Positions 7,782 to 15,181 of a stretch of DNA of 32,593 nt are shown here, piece after piece. The first letter of the stretch is position 1; each line of letters opens with the position of its first letter. Below the pieces are notes generated by a model. The model saw nothing but the letters and a program-made list of their open reading frames with translations. It searched no databases and was not told where the DNA came from. The DNA lies in the IMG/VR virus record IMGVR_UViG_3300042564_004380, positions 1 through 32,593 of that record; one strand, 5' to 3'. The DNA is from a virus. A program made the translations under genes and the position numbers.

Positions 7782-10146
7782 CACACAACACATGACTGAC
7801 AATTTAAATTTGTTATCATCAAACGCTAAGATTAAAATCTATTGGGATGATTTACCTCATAATTATAGTCGCGAAGCTAAGAATAAAATTAAAAATTATT
7901 TTGCTTCTAAGTATGGTTTTAACAAAAACAATATAAATATTGTTTACCGTCCAGTTAAAAGAACGGCAAATGGTGACGTTATTGAAATTACTGGTGCTGG
8001 TATTGAAAACATCATGGATGTTAATTACCAAAGAAGTCTTATGCGAGAGTATTTAGACAGAGAGGGTAAAAACATTGATTTTAATAGAATCGTTGCTTTA
8101 GATGAGAAAGTAAACGGTGAGTTAAATATCGATTTAAATAATATCCAACATAAGACTTGGTCTATAAAATGGATAATGATTGATAATTTTTTATCTTTTG
8201 GTGAACAAAATTATGTTCCATTTACAAAACTTAAAGGGTTGACTATTGTTAATTCAGTCCCTAGTAATCAAGGTGGTAAAACGTCACTTACAATTGACGC
8301 TATTAAATTTTTATTACATGGTAACACAACTAAGACCGATACCAACGAACAAATATTTAATCAATTTTCAGATAAGAATGAATTGGTTGTTAGAGGTATG
8401 ATTGAAATTGAAAATGAAGAAACAATCATTGAGCGTAAAATGAGAAGAACCGCCAAAAAAGGTGGTGGTTGGACAGTTACCAATAAAGTAAACTACTATA
8501 AGATTTTACCAGATGGTGATGAGGAAGAATTAAATGAAGAGGACGCTAAACAAACGACTAAAAAAATAAAAGATAGTATTGGTTCTGAAAAAGATTTTGA
8601 AATGCTTGTATTAGCAACTGAAAAAAACTTAGATGAACTTATTGGTCTTACAACAACTGAATCTGGTAAAGTATTAACTAGATTAATTGGTTTAGAAGTT
8701 TTAGAATTGAAAGAAACCATTTCTCGTTCAATGTATAATGAATTTGCTAAAAAGAAAAAATCTAACGAATATGATGTTATTACATTAAAACAAGAAATTG
8801 AAGACCACGAAACTAAAATTCAAGATTTACAAGATTTAGAACAAACACTTAACGAAAGTCTAGAAACTTATAAAAATAAAATTAAAGAGCTAGAAGATGA
8901 ACGAGATGGGTTATTATCAAATAAACAAACAATTGATGTAACTATATCAGAAATGAATCCAGAGTCCCTAGAAGAGACTATTAAGGTGTTAACTGAAAAA
9001 GGTGTTACGATTAACAATAAAGTGTCTGTAATCAAAGAAGAATTGGTTAAAATAGGTGATATAAGTTTTAACGAAGACATTCATCACCAGCTAACAAAAC
9101 ATTCAGCTTCTTTAAATACAAAATTAGCTTTAAAAGAAGCTGAGATTAAAAGATTACAAAAAGTTATTTCAAGTTTAATAGCTGGTGGTATATGTCAGTC
9201 ATGTAATAGAAAACTTGATGATGTAGATAATTCAGAACACATAGCGAGTCATGAGTTAGAGATTGAAAAATTATTAAAAGAGGTTGAACAAACCGAAAAA
9301 GAATTAAAATTAACTGAATCTGAACTAACAACGTTAAACACAACTAAAAAATTAGTTGATGAAAAAAATAAAAAAGAGTTAGATATTGATAGGTTTGAGG
9401 TTGAAATGGGTGGTTTAAGAAATAAAATCATAGAAAAGAAAAATGACCTTAAAAAATACAATTTAAATTTAGATTCAATTACTTTGAATAGAAAATTAGA
9501 TATTCAGATTACTAAAATAAAAACAGATTTGAATGTTGAGAATTATTCTAAAGATGAAACTATTAAAAAAATTGAAAGAATCCAATCTGACTTAAAAATT
9601 AACGCTGAAAGCATAGTTAACAAAAATAAGTTAATAACAACGATTCAGAAAGAAGAAGAAATTGATAAAATTTTCAAACTATACATTGAATTAGTTGGTA
9701 AAAAAGGTATTAGTAAATTAGTTTTACGTTCTGTATTGCCGATAATTAATTCTGAATTACAAAGATTGTTAGAAGATGTTGTAGATTTTGAAGTTGAGAT
9801 ATTTATTAATGATAAGAATGATGTTCATTTCATGTTAACCAAGGATAATGTTCAAAAATTATTAAAATCTGGGTCTGGGTTTGAAAAAACAGCTGCTAGT
9901 TTAGCGCTAAGAGCCGTATTAGGTAAATTATCAACATTACCTATGCCTAATTTTATAACCTTTGATGAAGTGTTAGGTAAAGTAGCGCCAGAGAACTTAG
10001 AGAAATTAAAAACATTATTTGATAAAATAAAAGACATGTATGAGATTGTTTTCTTTATAACACATAACGATTTAGTTAAAGACTGGTCGACAAAAAATAT
10101 CACGGTAGTGAAAAACAATAACATTTCAACAGTTAAGATATCATAA
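7771..10146 (+). CDS. Recombination endonuclease ATPase subunit, gp46/SbcC/Rad50-like
   Basis: The 791-aa protein has an ABC-ATPase head split by a long coiled coil. An N-terminal extension of about 130 residues precedes the head. Walker A is SNQGGKTSL near residue 165, the zinc hook is GGICQSCNRKL near residue 475, the signature region LLKSGSGFEKTAASLALRAVL lies near residue 695, Walker B is FITFDEVLG near 730 and the H-loop is FFITHND near 755. The coiled coils run between about 320-470 and 490-640. With the Mre11-like protein it tethers and resects DNA ends. The extension before the ATPase head is unusual for gp46 and may be a separate domain. Confidence 0.88.
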   Translation: MANNTQHMTDNLNLLSSNAKIKIYWDDLPHNYSREAKNKIKNYFASKYGFNKNNINIVYRPVKRTANGDVIEITGAGIENIMDVNYQRSLMREYLDREGKNIDFNRIVALDEKVNGELNIDLNNIQHKTWSIKWIMIDNFLSFGEQNYVPFTKLKGLTIVNSVPSNQGGKTSLTIDAIKFLLHGNTTKTDTNEQIFNQFSDKNELVVRGMIEIENEETIIERKMRRTAKKGGGWTVTNKVNYYKILPDGDEEELNEEDAKQTTKKIKDSIGSEKDFEMLVLATEKNLDELIGLTTTESGKVLTRLIGLEVLELKETISRSMYNEFAKKKKSNEYDVITLKQEIEDHETKIQDLQDLEQTLNESLETYKNKIKELEDERDGLLSNKQTIDVTISEMNPESLEETIKVLTEKGVTINNKVSVIKEELVKIGDISFNEDIHHQLTKHSASLNTKLALKEAEIKRLQKVISSLIAGGICQSCNRKLDDVDNSEHIASHELEIEKLLKEVEQTEKELKLTESELTTLNTTKKLVDEKNKKELDIDRFEVEMGGLRNKIIEKKNDLKKYNLNLDSITLNRKLDIQITKIKTDLNVENYSKDETIKKIERIQSDLKINAESIVNKNKLITTIQKEEEIDKIFKLYIELVGKKGISKLVLRSVLPIINSELQRLLEDVVDFEVEIFINDKNDVHFMLTKDNVQKLLKSGSGFEKTAASLALRAVLGKLSTLPMPNFITFDEVLGKVAPENLEKLKTLFDKIKDMYEIVFFITHNDLVKDWSTKNITVVKNNNISTVKIS

Positions 10147-10161
10147 TTTACACTAAAAAAG

Positions 10162-10192
10162 TTGTAAATTAAAGAAAAAAATCATATCTTTG
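10162..10192 (+). promoter_or_regulatory. Bacteroidota-type promoter for the 169-aa protein gene
   Basis: TTG at 10162-10164, 20 nt, TATCTTTG at 10185-10192, 16 nt before the ATG at 10209. Confidence 0.75.
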
Positions 10193-10208
10193 TAAAAAAA
10201 CTTATATT

Positions 10209-10718
10209 ATGAAATTCAGAAATTATTGTATTGTTGTTATTGGTGATACTAAAGCTGTTTATCCTGAAGTTGACAAGGTAAGTGAAGGTAAACCAAATTT
10301 TTTAGATGGTAAGGGTATGATTATATCAACCTTCACTTCTTTTATGGACCCAATAGAATTAACCGATTATTTTACTTTTAATAATAGGAATTTTTTATTA
10401 TTTGATTTAAACAAAGATAATTCAGGATATTGTATAAACAAAAAAGATATTCATGAATCTTTATTTGGTTTTTTAAGGGATATGGATGAAGAAACATTAA
10501 AACATAAATCGGAAGATTTTTTAAATGTATTAAAAAATGAAGATGTTATCGTAACAGCGAAAACAGAAAATATAATAACTAAATGTGTGGTCACTGAGAA
10601 AGAAATAGAGAAAATGACCAAAAACCAAAAGCAAGCATTATTCGACAAGATAATTGATGCTGGGGTTGAAAATCTAACAGAAGAAGATAAAAAAATATTG
10701 GATTTGTTAGTAAAATAA
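10209..10718 (+). CDS. Hypothetical protein, 169 aa, single-gene unit
   Basis: The protein begins MKFRNYCIVVIGDTKAVYPEV and ends in an acidic helical segment EKMTKNQKQALFDKIIDAGVENLTEEDKKIL. It has no membrane segment or catalytic motif I can identify. It has its own host-type promoter and a strong terminator, so it is expressed alone and probably early. It could be a small regulator or a host-takeover protein, but nothing in the sequence fixes this. Confidence 0.7.
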   Translation: MKFRNYCIVVIGDTKAVYPEVDKVSEGKPNFLDGKGMIISTFTSFMDPIELTDYFTFNNRNFLLFDLNKDNSGYCINKKDIHESLFGFLRDMDEETLKHKSEDFLNVLKNEDVIVTAKTENIITKCVVTEKEIEKMTKNQKQALFDKIIDAGVENLTEEDKKILDLLVK

Positions 10719-10719
10719 A

Positions 10720-10752
10720 TGATAAAACCCTTGACTTTTAAGGGTTTTATCA
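10720..10752 (+). terminator. Hairpin terminator
   Basis: A perfect 13-bp inverted repeat (TGATAAAACCCTT and AAGGGTTTTATCA) with a 7-nt loop, directly after the 169-aa gene and before the sigma factor. Confidence 0.85.
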
Positions 10753-10758
10753 TTATAA

Positions 10759-10780
10759 TTTATTGTTAAATAACAATAAA
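10759..10780. promoter_or_regulatory. Operator-like dyad upstream of the sigma factor gene
   Basis: TTTATTGTTA and TAACAATAAA form a perfect 10-bp dyad with a 2-bp spacer, 20 nt before the sigma-factor ATG. No TTG-N20-TATNTTTG promoter is visible for that gene, so a protein-binding site or a different promoter class is plausible. The pure AT stem makes a terminator role less likely. Confidence 0.45.
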
Positions 10781-10800
10781 CAGAAAAAAGAAAAGTATTA

Positions 10801-11622
10801 ATGAGTAAAAAATTTTTAAACTACAATGCAGATGATACCATATCAAAATATTTTAAAGAAATAAAAAAATCAACTGTGTTAACTCCAGACAAAGAAGTTG
10901 AGTTAGCAATAAGAATAAAAAAAGGTGACCAGTTAGCGATAGATGAATTAGTTAATGCAAATTTAAAATTTGTTATTTCAATCGCCAAAGATTATCAAGG
11001 TCAAGGTTTAACGTTATCTGATTTAATAAGTGAGGGTAATTACGGATTAATTAAAGCTGCAACTAGATTTGACCATACAAGAGGTTTTAAATTTATATCT
11101 TATGCTGTTTGGTGGGTTAAACAATCAATAATTCAAAGTTTAAATGATAACGCTAGAGTTGTAAGATTACCAGCAAATGTTATCAATAAAATTTCAAAAC
11201 TAAATAAAGAGTTTGGTAATGGTGAGGATAATGAAGATGAATTAATGCGTGAAATGTCTAGTTTTGATGAGTCGTTATTAAATTACCCTAAAACATCATC
11301 TCTTAATCAAAATGTAAATGAAGACGGTGGTGAGATAATCGATTTAATTATTGGTGATGAGTTAGAAAATAAATTAGAAGATGTTGAAATATCAGACATA
11401 GTTAAAATAGAATTGAACAACATACTATCTATTTTAGATGAAAGAGAAAGAATGATAATTGAATCTTATTTTGGTATTAATAACGAACATGATGGTATGA
11501 CACTTGAAGCTATCGGTGACAAATATGATTTAACGAAAGAAAGAATCAGACAAATCAAAGAAAAAGCAATAAGAAAATTAAGACATAACACAAAAAAGTT
11601 ACAAAGTCTTATTAATTTATAA
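10801..11622 (+). CDS. RNA polymerase sigma-70 family factor, RpoD-like
   Basis: The 273-aa protein has a region 1.2-type start (DDTISKYFKEIKKSTVLTPDKEVELAIRIKKGD), region 2 with NLKFVISIAKDYQGQG, DLISEGNYGLIKAATRFDH and GFKFISYAVWWVKQSI at about 55-108, a region 3 segment and a C-terminal region 4 helix-turn-helix (LEAIGDKYDLTKERIRQIKEKAIRKLR). It is close in length and layout to the small primary sigma factors of Bacteroidota. It would direct host RNA polymerase to phage promoters, the best local candidate set being the ATATTTAT-type sites. T4-type late sigma factors (gp55) are shorter and lack region 4. A palindrome lies just upstream. Confidence 0.9.
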   Translation: MSKKFLNYNADDTISKYFKEIKKSTVLTPDKEVELAIRIKKGDQLAIDELVNANLKFVISIAKDYQGQGLTLSDLISEGNYGLIKAATRFDHTRGFKFISYAVWWVKQSIIQSLNDNARVVRLPANVINKISKLNKEFGNGEDNEDELMREMSSFDESLLNYPKTSSLNQNVNEDGGEIIDLIIGDELENKLEDVEISDIVKIELNNILSILDERERMIIESYFGINNEHDGMTLEAIGDKYDLTKERIRQIKEKAIRKLRHNTKKLQSLINL

Positions 11623-11652
11623 CAAATAAGTTTAAATCTATATTTATTAAAT

Positions 11653-13065
11653 ATGAAGTTCAAACTTAAATATGTCATGTTAGGTCTAGCTCTCGCTGTT
11701 GCTGGTTGCGCAGCATACTTTTCAGTATGGGGTCTTAGCCAACTATTTGCAGGTGCTAGCGTGTCTGTTATTATAATGGCGTCAGTATTAGAATTAGGTA
11801 AATTAGTAACAACAACAGCCTTACACACTTATTGGAACAAGTTAGCCAAAACACTTAGAATTTATTTAGCGATAAGTGTTGTTATATTAATGGTTATCAC
11901 ATCCGCTGGTATCTATGGGTTTCTTTCAAACGCTTACCAATCAACAGCAAATAAGTTAGAAATCCATGAAGGTGAGTTAGGTGTTTTAGATGCTAAAAAA
12001 GCAACCTTTGAAAAAAGTGTAGTTGATAATCAAAAATTAATAGACACTAAAACAAAGCGTTTAGACCAACTATCTAACTTAAGAAGTAGTCAAGAATCTA
12101 GATTAGATAATTCTGGTTCTAATAGAGCTAAAAATAGCGTTAGAGGTGATATTAAGTCTGCTGATAGTGAAATACAAAAATTAAACACTGAAATAGATGT
12201 GTTAAATGCTAAAAACATTGTACTTTCAGATTCTATAAACGCATACAATGTTAAAGCAATTGAATTGAAATCTGGTAGTTCAGTCGCTGCTGAAGTTGGT
12301 CCTTTAAAATACATTGCCCAATTAACTGGTATCTCTATGGCTAGTGTTGTTAATTATTTGATATTACTTTTAATTTTTGTTTTTGACCCATTAGCAGTTG
12401 CTTTGGTTCTTATTACAAACAAAGTTTTTCAAATTGAAAAAGAAGAAGAAGATGAAACTAAAAAAATATTAGAAGATATAGTTGAAGTGTTAAATAATGA
12501 AGATGAAAAAAATGTTGAAGTACAAAATGAACCAAATTATAATAAATTCGAATATAAATCACCTAGAGTATCTACTAGAGAGCATGATAACGATGTTTTA
12601 GAAGAACCAATCGAATTTTCAGATGATGAAACAATTGAACAACCAATTTTTGAGAATATAATAGACCCAGTTGATGAACTTATCATAGATGGAGAATCTG
12701 GAGAAATTAAATTCCCAGAAAAACCTTTAGAAATAAATCAAGAAGTGTTCTTACCATCACCACAAGAAAAAGAAGAAGATGAGGAAGAATATGATGAATC
12801 ACATGCGTTAGATATGGTTATGAACCACATTTTAGGTGATTATGAAGAAGTGGTTGAAGTTGAAAATGAAGTTGCTAAAGTAGAAGAAGAAGTTGCTGTA
12901 GTTGAAGAAGAGATTTTACCAATTGAAGAAGAAAATTTAAACGCTAAAGGTAAGATAACCTTAGAAGAAATTAAAGAAGTTAAAGAAAGAAATAGAGGTT
13001 TTTCGGTAAACATTCCAGAACCAAAAAGAAATAATTTAATTCAAAGAATAACTGGGAAACGTTAA
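11653..13065 (+). CDS. Membrane protein with coiled coil and long acidic tail
   Basis: The 470-aa protein has hydrophobic segments at about 7-24, 32-52, 72-93 and 228-252. A charged coiled-coil loop (about 98-200) lies between the third and fourth. A very acidic, Glu/Val-rich cytoplasmic-type tail runs from about 255 to 440, with a basic end (NIPEPKRNNLIQRITGKR). The AVAGC near residue 19 looks like a lipobox but sits inside a segment followed directly by another membrane span, so I do not call a lipoprotein. ATATTTAT at 11640-11647 lies only 6 nt before the ATG. The stop overlaps the amidase-like start (TAATGG). The function is unknown; remodelling of the host envelope or lysis control is possible. 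Confidence 0.75.
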   Translation: MKFKLKYVMLGLALAVAGCAAYFSVWGLSQLFAGASVSVIIMASVLELGKLVTTTALHTYWNKLAKTLRIYLAISVVILMVITSAGIYGFLSNAYQSTANKLEIHEGELGVLDAKKATFEKSVVDNQKLIDTKTKRLDQLSNLRSSQESRLDNSGSNRAKNSVRGDIKSADSEIQKLNTEIDVLNAKNIVLSDSINAYNVKAIELKSGSSVAAEVGPLKYIAQLTGISMASVVNYLILLLIFVFDPLAVALVLITNKVFQIEKEEEDETKKILEDIVEVLNNEDEKNVEVQNEPNYNKFEYKSPRVSTREHDNDVLEEPIEFSDDETIEQPIFENIIDPVDELIIDGESGEIKFPEKPLEINQEVFLPSPQEKEEDEEEYDESHALDMVMNHILGDYEEVVEVENEVAKVEEEVAVVEEEILPIEEENLNAKGKITLEEIKEVKERNRGFSVNIPEPKRNNLIQRITGKR

Positions 13066-13676
13066 TGGTTTTAGATGAAAAAACATATGTGTTATCTGAA
13101 AATAATTATATTAAAGAGGAAACAAAAAAAACACAAATAGTAATAGGTCATACGTTTAATGACCAAATGAAACATTTTTTTGGGTGGAAACACCGATATA
13201 ATGGAAAATATAAAAAAACAGCTGCATTTACTATAGATGCGGCTGGTTTTGTTTATAAACATTTCGAACCAAAATTTAAATCTGATTTTTTTAATTCAGA
13301 CGATTTAAACGACAAATCAATTATAATCCTTTTAGAAAACTATGGTTCTTTAAGCAAAGTTGTTGAAAAAAATCAATACATTACGTGGTTAGGTGATATT
13401 TATAATAAACCAAAAGAGGTAATAGATAAGCGCTGGAGAAATAACAAATATTGGGATTCATATACTACAGAACAATTTAATTCGTGTTTAGAATTAATTA
13501 AAGATTTGTGTGATGAGTTTAATATACCTAAAAAAGTTATTAGTCATAATACAAAAATAGATAATTTTTTTGATTATTCTGGTGTGTTATATAAAAGCAA
13601 TTTGGATAAAAATTTTACAGATTTAAACCCATCATGGGGTTTTGAGATATTTAAAGAAAAACTAGAAGAACTATGA
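13065..13676 (+). CDS. N-acetylmuramoyl-L-alanine amidase-like protein (amidase_2 fold)
   Basis: The 203-aa protein has the order of segments of amidase_2 enzymes: TQIVIGHTFN (His29, first zinc ligand position), a core strand FTIDAAGFVYKHFEP, SIIILLENYGSL in the place of the GIELVN strand, WDSYTTEQFNSCLELIKDLCDEFNIP (the helix before the last ligand) and KVISHNTKID (second His). Such enzymes cut the amide bond between the glycan and the peptide of peptidoglycan. It sits between a membrane protein and spanin-like genes, which suits a lysis or cell-wall role. The second-ligand context is atypical. It ends in a TGA that forms an ATGA overlap with the next gene. Confidence 0.65.
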   Translation: MVLDEKTYVLSENNYIKEETKKTQIVIGHTFNDQMKHFFGWKHRYNGKYKKTAAFTIDAAGFVYKHFEPKFKSDFFNSDDLNDKSIIILLENYGSLSKVVEKNQYITWLGDIYNKPKEVIDKRWRNNKYWDSYTTEQFNSCLELIKDLCDEFNIPKKVISHNTKIDNFFDYSGVLYKSNLDKNFTDLNPSWGFEIFKEKLEEL

Positions 13677-14170
13677 AAGAACGTATAAACGAACATGACA
13701 TGACAAAAAAAATGATGTCTATGATAAGAGGTGGTTATCAAAATGTTTTGGTAAAAGAAAATAGCGATGACGTTAAAGCTGTCGAGATTGAAAAAAACAC
13801 ACCGATTTATAAAGATGAGTTAAAAAAATTAAAAGAGATAGTTTACCCTATTGCTGTGATAAAATCTATCACGGTTTCAAAACAAGGTGATTCTAGAAAC
13901 GTTAACATGAAAGTTGTGTTTTTAGAAGGTGATGAAGGTAGTGGTGTAAACAATAACCAATCAGACAGACAACAAATGCCAACTTGGGTTAACCAAGATA
14001 ATCGTTCTGGTGTATATTTTGAAATGGATTTAATTAAAGGTTTTGAGGACCCTATTGTTAAAAACGTTTCTAACCCTAAATTACCAGAAATATTAAATAA
14101 ATTAGAAGGTTATTATGATGTTTGGGCAACAGAATGGGCTAAACAAAATATTGATGATTATTTAAAATAA
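13673..14170 (+). CDS. Hypothetical protein, 165 aa
   Basis: The protein begins MKERINEHDMTKKMMSMIRGGYQNVLVKE and ends in an acidic helical segment. There is no membrane segment or motif I know. The start is coupled to the amidase-like gene through an ATGA overlap, and the spanin-like pair follows 7 nt later. The short basic-hydrophobic N-terminus resembles those of other proteins here (16568, 21300) and may be a targeting or cleavable segment. A virion or lysis-associated role is possible but unproven. Confidence 0.65.
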   Translation: MKERINEHDMTKKMMSMIRGGYQNVLVKENSDDVKAVEIEKNTPIYKDELKKLKEIVYPIAVIKSITVSKQGDSRNVNMKVVFLEGDEGSGVNNNQSDRQQMPTWVNQDNRSGVYFEMDLIKGFEDPIVKNVSNPKLPEILNKLEGYYDVWATEWAKQNIDDYLK

Positions 14171-14177
14171 TAGTATT

Positions 14178-14540
14178 ATGAATTTATTACAATTAAACAA
14201 ACAAAACGTTTTATTAGGTATTATAATCGTTTTAGCGTTATACAACATTATTAACACCAATGGTATTAAAACAGATGTAAAAGCGTATAAAGATAAAATA
14301 GAATCAATACAAACAAAGGTTGACTCAGCTCAAGTTGTTGATAAAAACATATCGACCAAAATAGATTCAGTAAAAGAAAATGTGATTTCTATTACAAAAG
14401 AAATACAACATATAGATAACACAATAACAATAGTAAAAAATCAAACAAATGAAAAAGTTAATAATATTGATAAGCTTTCTAATGCTGAGCTTGAGCAGTT
14501 TTTCACAAGTAGATACAACGAAAACAATTTTACCAAATAA
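14178..14540 (+). CDS. Inner-membrane spanin-like protein (N-terminal anchor, coiled coil)
   Basis: The 120-aa protein has one N-terminal membrane segment (NVLLGIIIVLALYNII, about 10-25). A periplasm-facing coiled coil then runs to the end, which reads KLSNAELEQFFTSRYN. This is the Rz/i-spanin plan: an inner-membrane protein whose coiled coil bridges the periplasm to help disrupt the outer membrane. A second gene with a signal peptide starts inside it in another frame, overlapping by 92 nt, as Rz1 overlaps Rz. The assignment rests on topology and arrangement only. Confidence 0.6.
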   Translation: MNLLQLNKQNVLLGIIIVLALYNIINTNGIKTDVKAYKDKIESIQTKVDSAQVVDKNISTKIDSVKENVISITKEIQHIDNTITIVKNQTNEKVNNIDKLSNAELEQFFTSRYNENNFTK

Positions 14541-14850
14541 AATTCTAAGGTTAGTAGCTAAGGATTTACTTAGATACGACGGTTGCAAAATTGAGTTAGA
14601 ATTGACTAAAGAAAAAATCTTAAAACTTCAAGAAAGAGAAGCTCAAAAAGATACTATAATTTCATTGTATAAAGATAAAGATGAAAACAATAAGTTTATC
14701 ATTCACCAAAAAGATTTGCAAATAAACCAATACGAACATTTAACTGATGATTTACACAAAGAATTAAAAGGTCAAAAGGTTAAATCATTTTTTTGGAAAG
14801 CTGGTACTTTTTTAGGTATTATAACAACATCTTTCCTTTTGATAAAATAA
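14449..14850 (+). CDS. Exported spanin-partner-like protein, overlapping gene
   Basis: The 133-aa protein begins with a clear signal peptide (MKKLIILISFLMLSLSSFSQ), the SFSQ end being typical of Bacteroidota secreted proteins. A coiled coil with RYDGCKIELELTKEKILKLQERE follows, and a C-terminal hydrophobic segment (AGTFLGIITTSFLLIK) closes it. There is no lipobox Cys after the signal peptide, so it is not a standard o-spanin lipoprotein. A tail-anchored or single-protein spanin topology is possible. The first 92 nt are shared with the preceding gene in another frame, and the dual coding looks genuine because both products read well there. It is followed by a terminator. Confidence 0.65.
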   Translation: MKKLIILISFLMLSLSSFSQVDTTKTILPNKILRLVAKDLLRYDGCKIELELTKEKILKLQEREAQKDTIISLYKDKDENNKFIIHQKDLQINQYEHLTDDLHKELKGQKVKSFFWKAGTFLGIITTSFLLIK

Positions 14851-14870
14851 AATTAAATGAAAACAAAAAT

Positions 14871-14889
14871 AAAGCCCGTTTTGGGCTTT
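14871..14889 (+). terminator. Intrinsic terminator
   Basis: AAAGCCC and GGGCTTT form a 7-bp stem with a 5-nt loop, followed by a T-run. It ends the lysis-type operon. Confidence 0.88.
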
Positions 14890-14902
14890 TTTTATTTATT
14901 GT

Positions 14903-14912
14903 AAATATTTAT
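14903..14912 (+). promoter_or_regulatory. Candidate phage promoter motif (AAATATTTAT)
   Basis: It lies 13 nt after a terminator and 15 nt before the ATG at 14928. The same terminator-motif-start layout recurs at 16517-16568 and 18294-18361. No host-type promoter is present. Confidence 0.45.
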
Positions 14913-14927
14913 TAATAAAATATAACT

Positions 14928-15179
14928 ATGAATAAAAATAGTAAAAAAATAAACGAAGATATTACCAAATCTGATATTTCAAAAGAGATTAAGGTCTACA
15001 TGGATTCAACAACTTTTAAAAATAAAGTTGAAAAAATAGTTAAAGATAGACTTAAAAATGATAAAGAATTAGAAGATAAAGTTGTTGAAATTACTAAAAA
15101 CGTATTGACACAATTATATAAAACTCTTTGGGTTAAAAGAGGTGTCTGGAGAGACTCATTATCAAATAAAAACGCATAA
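14928..15179 (+). CDS. Hypothetical protein, 83 aa
   Basis: A lysine-rich, helical small protein: MNKNSKKINEDITKSDISKEIKVYMDS, a charged middle, then VVEITKNVLTQLYKTLWVKRGVWRDS. It has no cysteines, membrane segment or known motif. It is spaced 2 nt from the next gene, so the two form one operon. The C-terminal L-LWVKR-W pattern is one I associate with conserved proteins of marine Bacteroidota phages. No function can be given. Confidence 0.65.
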   Translation: MNKNSKKINEDITKSDISKEIKVYMDSTTFKNKVEKIVKDRLKNDKELEDKVVEITKNVLTQLYKTLWVKRGVWRDSLSNKNA

Positions 15180-15181
15180 CC

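Noticed and set aside
7400-7822. A long reverse-strand frame of 140 codons
   Set aside because: It mirrors the Val/Glu/Lys repeats of the forward coiled-coil gene and gives a low-complexity Ser/Phe product.
11653-11720. A lipoprotein signal (AVAGC) in the 470-aa membrane protein
   Set aside because: Further membrane spans follow directly, and cleavage there would remove the first of them with no clear export context.
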